Origin: Symsagittifera roscoffensis
Taxonomy: Eukaryota > Xenacoelomorpha > Acoela > Convolutidae
NCBI RefSeq assembly: GCF_963678635.1
Contig: NC_087065.1
Span: forward strand, 61,034,754 to 61,098,753
Reading direction: 5' to 3'
DNA length: 64,000 nucleotides
The position numbers were made by a program, and so were the translations under genes. Below, piece after piece: positions 47,685 to 59,463 of the stretch. The notes below the pieces were generated by a model. That model was not told the origin of the DNA. It made no database searches and was given only the letters and a program-made list of their open reading frames with translations. How positions within the stretch are numbered: position 1 is the stretch's first letter; every line of letters begins with the position of its first letter.

Positions 47685-47755
47685 ATGAAGTGTAAAATGA
47701 AGTGTAAAATGAAGTGTAAATGAAGTGCTTGTTTAGCACAAAATGAAGTGTAAAT
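47685..47755 (+). repeat. Short tandem repeat, 12-bp unit
   Basis: AAAATGAAGTGT is repeated four times, then once more after a 15-base interruption. Simple-sequence expansion. Confidence 0.85.
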
Positions 47756-47853
47756 TTATTTAATTGAGAAAACATGCGTGAAAAAAAAACAATCCAACTC
47801 AATCCATTCCCAAATTCTTATAACTTCCAGTTGATTAACCGCAATTTTTTCCT

Positions 47854-48594
47854 TTAGCTTCCAAAACTGAACAACCAGCCACAAATTTGGTGAGAGGCGT
47901 TGAATTTTTCTATTCCAGATACTATTCCAACCTTTGCAAATATTCCACCCGAGACCTGCCGGCCTGTTATGTACGTTCCGTTTTTTGGGATACTGACGCC
48001 ATTAACATTCTGACAATTTTTTTTGTGCGTGAGTCCTGACGATACAATTTTTGGAGACCAATTTTTGATTATCTGTATGAGTTTTTGAAAATCGCCTGAA
48101 TGAAAAGAAAAGAGCACCCAAAATGCTCTGTTTCCAGGAAAACCGATTCAAGGGCCACAATAGTGCCTCATTTTAAGTTTCGTCCGAAGCGATTATGGAA
48201 CAACCAGCACCAATGCCATGCGCAAGAAGTGTTTGCTTTATAGCCAACGTTAATCGGCATTTGCCAGTTATGGAAACCTCTGACATTGTTGTTGGAATTG
48301 GAAAAACATTTTTTTTTCGCGTTTGCAGAGGCTGAACTTAAGACTTCAGTAGTCTGGCGCAACAGTCCTACTTGACTCCAATATGTTGTCATAAACTTTT
48401 CTCAACAGATTTGCGCTGTCTTTTTTTCTGCTTTTTACACCACTTTCTGTCAAAAACTTCCTCGTATTCCCGGATAGTTTTGATTTTTTTTGTAAACGGC
48501 TGTTAAAATCATTTGTACATCGCATTTTGTTGAACCAAACAAAAAACATCCTAAATAAACAACTTTGAATTTTTATGAGTGGATCTAATAACAA
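47854..48594 (-). pseudogene. Coding-like, frame-broken segment, unrecognised family
   Basis: On the minus strand several adjoining pieces look coding by composition. 48594-48346 has FLTESGVKSRKKDSANLLRK. A piece through 48310 is followed, after a run of nine A, by a better continuation one frame away (SEVSITGKCRLTLAIKQTLL) down to about 48175. 48117-47854 ends in VNGVSIPKNGTYITGRQVSG and a Cys-Gly-Trp stretch. Breaks at the A9 run and at stops suggest a pseudogene or assembly errors. I do not recognise the protein. Exons separated by short introns are an alternative. Confidence 0.3.
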
Positions 48595-48897
48595 TATATT
48601 TTAAAAGTAACAAGTTTTCCCTACAGCGAATACATTCATTGTATTTATGTTCCATGTTATATTATCTGATATTAATAGCTGACAAGAAAACGTTTCAAAT
48701 TAACCTTAATTATTATGATAATTATGCTTTCGTTCGGCCCGGCATTAAATAGTAACCGTTAAAACTAAAAGTTATGTAATTATTACGTAACTTTCTTGCT
48801 GTTATCTATTTTTTAAAAATCTTATTTCTTTTTTTATCGAGCTCTTTTCCTAGAATTTTTAAAAAAATTCTTTTGTAATCTAATCATACAAATTTCA

Positions 48898-48968
48898 GGT
48901 TGACCCGCGATTCGAACCCCTGTCTATTGATTTCAGATCATATTTATTACCTTTTCGCCATAGTCGGT
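48898..48968 (-). tRNA. tRNA-Ser-like pseudogene or SINE head (degenerate)
   Basis: The minus strand reads TGGCGAAAAGGTAA (A-box-like), a stem TGA...TCA around loop TCTGAAA (would-be anticodon TGA, but C instead of T at position 33), then GGGGTTCGAATCG (B-box). Acceptor and T stems do not pair properly and there is no long serine-type variable arm. It is not a functional tRNA. Confidence 0.35.
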
Positions 48969-51901
48969 TGAAATTTTTCATATTTTGCATTTTCATTTTT
49001 TGATGCATATAGTGTCGTCTATTCATTTTGGTAAAAAGGCGACTGATTTTTTATTTATGTACAAATGACAATGGGACTTAACCCAAGAAATTTTCTACTC
49101 ACCCAGCCAGTCTGATCATAATGCCTCCGCGTACAACTGAGAGTGGATGTCCCGCATTTCAATTTTTCATGAGCGATTTTATAAGAGCTTGCGCAGTGTT
49201 GCCCAAGCTGAAAGTGATGAGGTTTGAGCGTGCTGAGTTGACAAAAATACCTATCACACAATTTGAAATTCGAACTCTAAAAAATGCTACTCATCCTGAT
49301 GTCATACACTAAAAAATAGCTAGAAAATAGCATGTAAGCATTTTTTGGCACATTATGAAATTAAATAAAAACATTTCTGTCATTTTTTTATCCAAAAAAA
49401 TTACCTCAATTTAATTTTTTTCTCTATGGAAAAATGCATATCACAAAAAATTTTAATATATAAAGTTGTATGATAGGCATTTTTTTGTTCATACACTTTT
49501 TTTTAGCTACCAAAATTGCTCTCATCTAGCCAAAACTGACACCAAATTGTTTTTTTTTTTAAAAAAAAACAAATTTAGGATAATTGTTTTAGAACAAAGA
49601 TTTCGATTGAAAATTTGTTTGTCATACAATTTTCTTTAATGAAAACTGTATGATAATCGTTTTTTTTCCATAGCCGCCATTGATAAAATTGTATGGTAGG
49701 CGTTTTTCTTGTTTGCACGTCAACCCGAGGGTCTCTAGATTGCTGCATTGGAATAAAACCGCCGCCGTAAAAAGGCTGTTCATAGAAAAAAAAATTCATT
49801 AAAAAAATTCTCTCAGAGAGTAAAAAATAGTTTTTTTTTCAATTATCAGTTTTTTAATCAAATATTAGTTTATATTCAATTAACTGCTTATAAAGCGTCT
49901 ATTCAGAAAAATAAACGCTCAGAAACCCTTCATACGGCCAAACCCCTCAAAGAATTATATTTTTTGGCTTCAAAAAGGCAAAAAATTTTCATTCTTGCTG
50001 AATATTTTGGGCTCAATTTTTACAGCTGCAATTCAATCAATCAACGCCTATTGTCAGCAAAATTTTTAAAATTGCTCATTATAGAATTTAGCAAAAACAC
50101 CTTGACCTATATAACTTGGGGTGACTTGAAAAGCGGACATAGAATGACCCTTTTGGTCGTTACATTAGTCTTCTAACACCTCATCCCGGGTCATTATAAA
50201 ATTTTTATGGCAACGAGATTGAAATTGTACCTTGCAGACGTGTAGTTTTCCACATGAGCTCGTTTGAAATACCCTGACTAAAAATAGCCTTAAAAATGCC
50301 TTATTATGCTGATGAACTGCTGATCTTATAGTTATCCTAGACCAGATATCACTTCACAGCTTTTTTGCCAATTACAAAAGCTTGGTTTCCAAATTTGAAA
50401 TTGAAAAAAAACAATGTATCCCGTGTAATCGACACTCATAAACCGATTCTGGTCGTAACGCTGCCGACTTTTTTTGAACTTTGATCAAAGAACTTCTAAT
50501 AATGATATTGAAAAAGAATATATCATTTTGAATTCCCTGTAGATTTTTTTTTCAATTTGAAAAGAAATTATTTCGCTTCCCATTGTGAGTTCATTACATC
50601 TGGTGGACTGGCGCCATTTTTTATAAAATTGTAACGCTGATGCCTTTTTTTCGCTTTTTTGTCGTCTTAAATCATTTATTGCTTTGAAAACGCAAAGCCC
50701 GTTGGCAATGTTTTTCTGAATTACTGAAAGGTAAGTCACTTCAGTTTAATTATACCTCGATGAATAAAATCAGGGTTTCACATTATTTAAATATGCATGT
50801 ATAATCACTAACTTCCCCTTTGAAAAATAAAATTATAGTAACTTTTGCCCATCTTACAAGGATAAATCGAAAATATTGCTATCCTATAGTTTTTATATTT
50901 ATTTTCCCTACAATTTCCCTTGCCCTGTGGCGAATTTGGTATGACGCCCTTTGTCAATTTTTTCCTTTCACTTTTGATTATTGTCGAATTATTCGCTCCT
51001 GACTTGGGAAAGGAGAAAACATAACCTACGCGCATCCAGACTTAGAACCGTTGGTAGAAAAACGTTGATAGGTTACTTTGGTGCGTATAGAAGATTAAAA
51101 TTTTTCAGGACATTTTTCATTCGCTATTTTGACAATTTGTCAATGTATAAAATTGAATAGGAAGCTATACCACAATTAAAAGATATTTTTGGCGATTTTA
51201 AATGTCCTAATTTAATAACCGCTTTTCCTTGCATCCCAGTGACAAAATTCTTGAATTATATCAAAAGTCATCCTGCTCTGTTTTCCAGGAAAGGCAATTA
51301 AAATTTCTTCTGCGTATAATTTCCTGTCCCAATGGTGTTTTTTCAGCAACCTGCTCTACAATAGAAAGGGTTTCTAAATAGGTCGCACGTTTTTTGCAAC
51401 ATTTTTGACACTCCTCGCCAGATTTCAATCAAAACTGTGAAAACCCTATTCCATCTTCCCGTTTTTAATCCTTCAAATAGAATTGCTTTTCAAGTTCTAT
51501 TCGAAACTGGTGCCCCACTTAGCAGGCTTCTTGATATCGAATCCTTCTTATAATTACCAAGGTAAGAAACGCAAAACAAGAAGCAACTGTCAATGTGCCA
51601 AACGGCTGATGATTAACGAGAAAGAATGAGGAGCTATATCGCTCGTGTTTATTGCCGCAATTCGCTGCTTCAAAAGCACCTGCAAAATATTAGGCAATTT
51701 GACAAGTCTCGTTGCTAAAAACAAAAAAAAATGAAAGACAAACCGAATAAATAAACTAAAACGCCTCATATCTTCTTGTCGTCATTTTTTAAAATTGGCC
51801 GCACATTGTTTTAAAAAGCAAATTTGACATTTTTACACTTGAAGGCAAAAGTTAATTGCCAGGTTTTTGCGGCCGGGAATCCTTCAGTGACTTTTTAATA
51901 A
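48969..51901. other. No gene recognised; short inverted motifs
   Basis: 49465-49720 contains several TTGTATGATAGGC-type motifs, including an inverted pair, GTCATACAATTTTC and GAAAACTGTATGAT (49620-49653), that can form a hairpin. The rest is AT-rich with short chance frames. Confidence 0.5.
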
Positions 51902-52012
51902 TATGCAAATTAATATCCCGCAGACCTCAACAGGTTATTAATTGAGTTTATATAACCAACTGTCTTTGATAAAGTTAGATTACAACCCTACTTTGATTCA
52001 GCATTAAAGGTG
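51902..52012 (+). promoter_or_regulatory. Promoter-like stretch: octamer, TATA box, downstream donor (tentative)
   Basis: ATGCAAAT (51903-51910), the POU-factor octamer, lies about 40 bases before TTTATATAA (51947-51955). About 60 bases further is AAAGGTGAGT (52006-52015), a consensus splice donor. The arrangement would suit a short untranslated first exon. Such motifs are common by chance in AT-rich DNA, and no downstream exon is identified. Confidence 0.2.
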
Positions 52013-52424
52013 AGTTCCTTTGGATTAATTAAAGTTAATATGGTCTCAATATTTCGTCTAGTATTTCAACCTTTGTTGAATTGATTTCGCACTAGGCCTA
52101 GACCCATGAATTTGAATATTTACAATGTAATTTGTCGAAATTGCTGCTGTAAAAGCGTTCAGAAAACATACTAACTTTTTAAAAATACATTAACCTCAAA
52201 TTATTTTATATCAATTTTAAATCATAAACTTCTTCGGCAAAACCTTTTGAGCTTGTTGATTCGATCACGTCACAACGTGACAGAAAAAAGTAAGACGTGA
52301 GGCGAGTTTTTGCAACCCAATTTCAATTACATCCACAAATACTTGTTAAGGTCAAAGGTAGTATCCATTACAATGCCTATCCATCCATTTCTTTGTCCCG
52401 GTTTGCACATACGATTGATGAATC

Positions 52425-52703
52425 GGAATTGAAGGACACCCTTCTCAAGGATTCGACCCCCTGCCGACCGAAATGGTCCCCCTTTGTACTATTTTGAGAT
52501 ATCCATTTTGACTGACTGACCTTAAGATTTTTCTAATGGCGCCTTAGGCGCCAATCTATACTAATTTTGAGGGGGAGCGCCTGCGGCGTAGAAAAAATGG
52601 TCAACTTATGGTCTTTTTAGTCGTTTCGGAGAGCTCAGAACATCAATTTGGTCAACCTTGACCTTAAGAAAAACCCCCTCTAATTTTCTTAGATCCGCGC
52701 CTG
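52425..52703. mobile_element. hAT-type MITE, left end missing
   Basis: The interior matches 28294-28697 (GGATTCGACCCCCTGCCGACC, ATATCCATTTTGACTGAC, ACTAATTTTGAGGG) and the right end is CTTAGATCCGCGCCTG at 52688-52703. The left terminal repeat is not present. Confidence 0.7.
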
Positions 52704-52860
52704 TGAATGAATCATAAAAAAACTTCAGATTTAACTTACTGCGTTCTTAACGCGCGATTGCAGCTACAATCACCTCACCAGGCAAATTATTATCTTACTG
52801 CACCGCTTCTGGAAATTTCATTACTTTTTTTTTGCTTTACTCATTAATCCGACATTTGTA

Positions 52861-53294
52861 ACGGATTTTTGACGGGATTTTCTACATCATTCAAAAGGTA
52901 GTGTTGTTCTGAACTCAAATTTGAAAAGATATTTCACCTGCAATTATTTTTCGTAAAATTATTGGGGTTTAAAGATTGCCATTGTGGCCAATTTGGGACA
53001 ATTATCGCGTGCGATTTAATTTGCGCTATTAACGCGTAAGTGCAGCTTTAATCTGTCTTAAAAATCACTCTTAATTGGTTGAAGGAACTTTAATTGCCAT
53101 ATTTATTTTGTTTCTAGGAGCTAAATCTATCACTTTGTACTTTATATGGCGTGTGGGGTGAAGCTTTTACAAAAAAAACTCAATTTTTTTTATTTTTTTT
53201 TATTACATTGAAATTTTTCATATTATTACTGCTCCATAGACCTTAAAGACAGTTGGAACATTCAAGGATTCGCTCTGATACAAGCAGTCTTGTT
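52861..53294 (+). repeat. Family X copy 2, left arm of an inverted pair
   Basis: Carries the X interior (CAAAAGGTA, GGCCAATTTGGGACAATTA, TTAACGCGTAAG, GGCGTGTGGGG) and the right-end tail GCAGTCTTGTT (53284-53294), with a decayed hairpin. The left hairpin end is missing. Confidence 0.75.
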
Positions 53295-53369
53295 TCAACT
53301 TAAAAAAGCTGATTTTTGAAGACAGGGACCAAACGATTACGCGGGGATGATTTCCACAAACGAGTGTGG

Positions 53370-53492
53370 GGGAAAAATTTTTTACAAAAAATCTCAATTA
53401 AAAAAAATTCAACATTTTTTTCTTTTACTTTTGATTTTTTATGTTATTACTGCTTCTCTCTGAGACGAGCAGTCTTGTTTGATTTTGCTCTC
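53370..53492 (+). repeat. Family X right-end fragment between the arms
   Basis: AGTGTGGGGG..., TGTTATTACTGC and GACGAGCAGTCTTGTTTG match the last fifth of family X, same strand as copy 2, with the central hairpin deleted. Confidence 0.55.
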
Positions 53493-53666
53493 ATCAACTT
53501 GTCGATCTTTGCTCGCCACTAGTTTTTAGTTTATTTAAAATGCTAGAAATTATTTTCTTGGATAATTCTTGTAATGTACATTTTCCACAAGTTGCTCAGT
53601 TGCAAATACTTTTACTTTGCCCTTTAGTTTAAGTACTAAGTTATAATGGTTTGATTCTAAATCAGA

Positions 53667-54119
53667 ACAAAACTGCTCGTATCAGGGCGAGGCCCTGATT
53701 GTTCCGACTGCCTCTTAAGGTCTATTCAACCCCCCACACGCCATATAAAGTACGAAGTGATAGTTTTTGCTCCTAGTAACAAATCAAATAGGGCAAATAA
53801 ACTTCCTTCAACCAACTTGAAACGATTTCTAAGACTGATTAAATCTCCGCTTACGCGTTAATAGAGCAAAATGTATCGCGCGTTTATTGTTCTAAATTGT
53901 CCAAATGGCAATCTCTAAACCCCCATAACTGTACAACAAAATCACAGGTGAAATATATTTTCAATTTTGAGCTAAGGACAACAATACCTTTTGAATGATG
54001 TAAAAAATCCCGTCAAAAATAGCTACTTAAAAAGTCGAAATTTGTCTGAAGAAAAAACAGAAACCCACCCCGAGCACAAGTATTCCGCTACTTTTGTTAT
54101 GAAAGTCGGAAAAATTATT
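53667..54119 (-). repeat. Family X copy 3, right arm of an inverted pair
   Basis: The reverse complement of family X from the tail and hairpin (CAGGGCGAGGCCCTG, 53685-53699) to the left-end CTTTTGTTATGAAAGTCGGA. It faces copy 2 across 372 bases, giving arms of about 440 bp. Confidence 0.8.
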
Positions 54120-57099
54120 TGGTGCGAACTGTTCGCATCATAACTAATTGAAATACTTCATGTGAGACGTTTTCGATGCGACCCGTTATTATTACTGAAA
54201 AACCACATGATCAAAAGAAAACCAGACAGATTGTAGCTTAAACAGCCATGAAAGCTCAAACTGTCATTTAAATTTTTTGATGTAAATTTGGGTTTAAAAT
54301 TTTGATAAGGTTTTAAGAAAAAACAAAAAAATATTGTTGTTTGAAAACTATTGAGCCACATCCTATGTAAAGTACAGAGTCATTTAACTGTAATATAGAT
54401 TTCTATTTTTTTAAACAAACATCTATATAGTTTAATAAGCATTTAGACATTTCTTTAAACTTTAATAAGCATCGTAACTTTTTTATCCTGATCATTTTTT
54501 GTTCGCGGTAAAAATTGTCCAACTTTTGGCGCTTTAGTGAAACCCAAATGCAAACTTATACAAACTTTTGAAAAAAATCACAGATAAGGTATTCTTAAAA
54601 TTTGAGTGCAAGGAGTTGGTATCCTTCAGATGTAAGATTGTTTCACAAAATACACAGTTTGGCCTCGTAATGTTTGTCAAAATTGTTCAGCTCAAAAGTC
54701 GAAATTTGTCTGAATATTATTATACCCTAAACATAAATATTCGTCATGTCATTGAAGGTCGGAACAGAAATGAACTTGTGCAAAAGGATCTTGACAGAAC
54801 AATGCAATAAGTGTTGCGATATTGTTTTTCCAATCAGTCATTTTTCACCCGATTTGCGTCTACTACAGCCTGACTAATTTTTTGCAGCAAAAGTGGCACC
54901 ACCTGAAATTTCTTTTCTTAAAAAATGAATTTGATTTCATGACAAATTAACTCAGAAAAAAAATAGATTACTTGATTGAAAGTAAAACTATTAATTTCTA
55001 ACATAACAATTCTCAATTAACAACATGCCTTAACAATAAAAAAAATTCAATTCAACATTATTTGCGTTTTTTTTGCGCTCGCTCCCCTAAAATGTATTTC
55101 ATTTTGCAGTCGAAGGCGCCTTAAGGTACAAAATTTTTATGTTTCACTACCGACAATTGGCTGATGTTAGATAGTGCCCACGGGAGGTTCTGATTAAAAA
55201 AAACTTGAAATTGAATGAAAGGGGTTGCTATGAAGTGATCGGTCTGCCCCCCATTCTGCTCCGCTCAACTTTTTTTGCTAACAGATGTAAATTTTATTAC
55301 TTTGTATTTGTACTTTGTGTGGAGGAACAAAAAAATTGATTCAAAACTTTTTTTATACATACTTTAAAGAACAGTCGGATTCGACTAATCTCGGCTTTGC
55401 TCGCGGATACGGGAAGTTCTCTCTTCAGTATGCGACCAGTCTTTAAACTGTTTCGTAGCTTATAATAGGCTTCTTTTGAGATATTTTTTGAAGATTTTTT
55501 GATTTTTTTTTTTCAGTCAACCGGGCCAGACATCTAATTCAGATACTAAATATCTACGTTTCAAACAAAGTTTACTTAATCATGACGAACACATAAAGCT
55601 ATGGCTATCTTACAAGCTCTCTTCTTGCAAATTGCAGCGCATGTTCTGTTTGAACCCGAGATTTTATGATTCCTGTGCACCATCACTACCGTAAATGCCT
55701 CAAAGCCACAATTTCCAACATGACTTGACCTGGGTGTTCACGCTTATGATCACTCCTGATAAATACTATTTGGGAGAATTTTGATATTGCCTTGATGTCA
55801 CCATCGCTAGGAGACATTTTCATGGGTAATGAATTAGATTTTGTTCCCGATTTCTCAAACCAAAAAATGTTTGCAAAAATTATAAAAACAACAATTTTAT
55901 TGTATAAATTGAGATTCAAAAAACTCATTTTTTCAAACTTACAAGTGGAATAAAATTTTTAAAAATTGGGAATAAAATTTTAAAAATAAATCTTCTGTTA
56001 GACTGCAATTCTAAACATTTTGATTTCGTAAACAAAATTTAAATTACTTATTCTGCAAAAAAAATAAGATTTTTTGAAACAAAATAAACGGCAAGCTCTC
56101 GGTGTGGTCTAAAATGTAGCCAAAAAGTGTAAACATTTTAAAAAACTAATTAGAATTGTTGTAAAAGAAAACAATCTTTCGTCTGGTTTTTTATTCCTTC
56201 TCGAGTTCAAAATCAGATTTTGTTTTGAGTTGAAACTCGTTGAGTTCAAGTTCAATTTAAGTTACGGTTGTTGTTGTTTTGACCAATGTAACATTGAACC
56301 AGACAAAAATTTTACGGCTGGTAATAAAAATAAATTTCTCAAATATAGTTCTCCCGGCTATTTTTGGTGGAAGCAGCCTCTGTTGTTTCACAATTCTGCT
56401 GCATATTGAAAGTATACAGTTTTCTTCAGGAAATGGAAGATAGTTGTTGATTTACGACGGGTGCTTTGAGTAATTTGTCGGAAGTACGCGCAACAGTTAG
56501 ATGGATTGAGTTACCATAAATTTGTCTGAAAAAGAACTTCAGCAATCAAATCTGCTTCAAATCTGCTAAGAACAATTTCGAGGTAAGTGGGTAGGGAAGG
56601 GGTTTACGAAAATTTTACATCTCGTCAGCTTCAATTATGTAACATGTATTTCATTGATGAACTTGGTAAACTCCCTTTTAAACGTGTACTAGAAAACCTG
56701 CATGTAGTCTCGCGCAAATGTGTGAGCGGAGCCCCGAAGAGCAGACATCGTCTAAATCAATTGGACTTTTTATACTGTCAATCAGTGAGTGAGCTCACCT
56801 GGTTAAGTGAACTTGATAAATTGACGTTCGTCACTTTGTCTTTCTTTCTAATGCACTTCCATTTTGCTGCTCTCATTTTCCATAATTCCTGCTTTAAACT
56901 ACAACCCTAAAGGCATCCACTATAAAAAATTGTCTAAGGATTGCAAAATAATATTAAACTCTTCTGCTGCTTTTTATGCATAAATCAGCAATACATCATA
57001 ATAAAAAGAGACACGTTTTATTCTATCGACCTTAAAAGAAAAGAAATTGTTTTCTTTACTTCGAATCGAAGCTTTTCTTAAAATAGTAGAAGGCGTTGA
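54120..57099. other. No gene recognised
   Basis: Contains a lone copy of the end motif CACAGTTTGGCCTCGTAATG (54653-54672) and a strongly diverged family-X right end at 55275-55425. A consensus-like donor (CGAGGTAAGTGGG, 56578-56590) has no supportable exon before it. The open frame 56587-56910 (107 codons) has no domain pattern. Confidence 0.5.
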
Positions 57100-59460
57100 G
57101 CGATAGTGATCAAAATGACACTTTTTGCTAAAAAAAAAACAGGCCCATCAAAAGACTCCAGTCGCTAAAAAATCAACTTAAGGTCTTTTATGTGATTATT
57201 ACAAAAATATATTATGACAAAGAGCTGAAGAAGATTTTTTCTACAAGTTCTTTGATGATCTAATATCTGAATTTAATGAAGCCTCATCAACGGTTATTAA
57301 TGAAATAGTTTCAGAAAAAGGAACAGAAATTAGGTTAATAGTCAGGTTCAAATCGCAGCAAAAAATAGCGTGGAGCTTTGGAAGCTTTTGAAAACTAGAA
57401 AAAAATTGAAAGTAGGATCAATCATGACATTTAAACTAATTTTCACAAAAAAGTACGCTAATCACAGGAAACGCGTTTAAAATACTTGTTCCACTTAACC
57501 GAAGAAAATGGTTGTGTTCACTTTAAACAGAAAGTAGAGTTCGATGACACAATAAACAAACTTTTTGAAATTAGCGTGAAAAAACTAGCAAATAACTTCA
57601 AACCATTAATAATTTTGGGAACTACAAAATCACTAGCCGTTTGAGTGTTCTTCGAAGAAAAACAAGCAATCAAGATATTATTCTGAAATAAATTATAAAA
57701 GAAAACAGAAGACTGTGAAGATTAATAATCATCTACTTATTTTAGAAATCACTCGTATGTCGTTATGTTAACAAGCTTTTCAATCGTTGTTTTGTGGAGT
57801 AGTACCTTAGTCGAGCTCAAAAAATGCAAATAATTTACCGTTTTTATAAAGTTTAAAAAAAAAAACGAAAAATAGGGAAACTTCAGACACCAGTATCCAT
57901 ACTTCCAGCAATAAGAAAATTGCTTGAAAAAGTGATAATTATTAATATGATTATTATCATATTGAAGCAAAAAAAACTGGCGTTCATTTAACCTGAACAC
58001 AAAAAATAAAATCATTGAATGACGCAATTTTGAATGATTTTGAGTTTGTTTCAAAAAAAGTTCAAGCTAAAATTGACAAGAAGACTAAGATGACTAGCGA
58101 TAAAAAGTTTAAAAAAGAATACATAATTGACCTTTTGAACCATTGTATACATGTGGATGAGGTGTTTTCAAAAAAATTCTGGTTTTTTAGGGGTTTATAA
58201 AAACAAAAGACTCAAAATAAAGTTAAAGACTAAATAACTCTCAATTTTGAACAATTAAAAAACTCAAAAAATCAAGGCTAGTAGACATAAAATCATTTGA
58301 AAAAACCACTGGTATTTTTGGAGACCCTAAAAACATTGATTGTGTCAAGGGTCCCTGAAATGGCAAGAACAAAAACAAAAACTCAAAATAAAGACAAATA
58401 CAAAATGCCTCTCCAAGGAAAAAAGACTCAAAATAAAGACAAAAACCAAATGCTTCTCAATAGTAAACATTTGAAAAACCCAAAAAATCAAAGCTACTAG
58501 ATACACATTGCTTCATTTGAAAAAACTCGAATCACCAATAAATTTAGAAAGCTTATAAAAACATTGACCATGTCAAGGGTCCTTGAAACGAAAAGCAATC
58601 TATAAAATTGTTTGAAAATAGCAATTTTATAAAAAAAAAACATCAGCCGACAGTGCTGTTCATAATTACTTTCTTATTAAAATAATAAAACCTGCCATGT
58701 TTTGTTACATTTAGGAGCAGTACTTTCCTTGAGTTTTTAAATTTGCTGCAAGGATTATAACAGTTTTAATTTCGTCTAGAATTGTTGATTTTGTTTCTAA
58801 GCAAAAAAAACTTTGTTTGGATGTTGTTGAGACTATTACAGAAAGACTATCCACTCGGAATGACCTGACATGCAGTTTTTTTGATGATCTCAAAGTTTTT
58901 TACGCTGTTGATCACCCAAATCTTCTTGCAAATTGTTATCATTATAGTTTCTGATACCCAATGAATAGAATCCTGATCCATCCTATGAAATTAGATATCA
59001 GTAGGTTGATATTAAAAAACAGTTATACATGAAGATTTCGATAACGTGTGGGGAGCCACAAGGTTCGATAATGGGTCTCTTTTTGATTTTTGAAGTATAC
59101 TTGAAGTAGTACCAACCACAATTAAATCTTTTTCGCAGATGACACAGAGTTATTTGGAGCTATTAAAGATGAAGCTTAGTTTGATTTTGACGAAACACAG
59201 CGCGTTACTGGATGGAGAAAAATAAAATTTCAGCAAGCGAAGTGACAAAATAATTTTTCAAATTTCGGTAAAATTGAACTGCATACTAAAATAAAAAAAA
59301 AACTAGGGCTAAACAAGGAATTAGATGACTAGGGCTTACATTAGACAAATTCTCGAGAAAAGTTATTGTCTACCTTTCTTGATTAATTGGTTGTCATTGC
59401 TCAGGGGCAAACCTTTACACTATAAAATTGTTTGAGTCGGTTATCTCAATTGCAACTATA
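57100..59460 (+). pseudogene. Fossil non-LTR retrotransposon (LINE) with reverse transcriptase motifs
   Basis: Three RT motifs are in order on the plus strand but in different frames, with stops between. 58811-58954 has VVETITERLSTRND, then FFDDLKVFYAVDHPNLL, matching the LINE block with the first catalytic Asp. 59041-59106 has CGEPQGSIMGL, the PQGS motif. 59129-59178 has FFADDTELF, the catalytic FADD box. This order and style fit Jockey/CR1-like LINEs. Such RTs copy their RNA at a nicked genomic site. The upstream boundary is uncertain: 57100-58200 is coding-like in patches but I cannot identify an endonuclease. It is dead: many stops and frame changes. Confidence 0.75.
58200..58600 (+). repeat. 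Internal duplication within the fossil LINE region
   Basis: GACTCAAAATAAAG, AAAAAATCAA(G/A)GCTA, CATTTGAAAAAAC and CAT(T/G)G(A/T)(T/C)(T/C)(G/A)TGTCAAGGGTCC occur in the same order twice, about 225-240 bases apart, with a further GACTCAAAATAAAG word in between. Confidence 0.6.
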
Positions 59461-59463
59461 TAC

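Noticed and set aside
56587-56910. 107-codon plus-strand open frame after a good donor site
   Set aside because: It would begin within a presumed intron; no domain, no acceptor, and length is within chance.
57345-57365. B-box-like GGTTCAAATCGC
   Set aside because: No A-box at tRNA spacing upstream; it lies in the LINE-like region.
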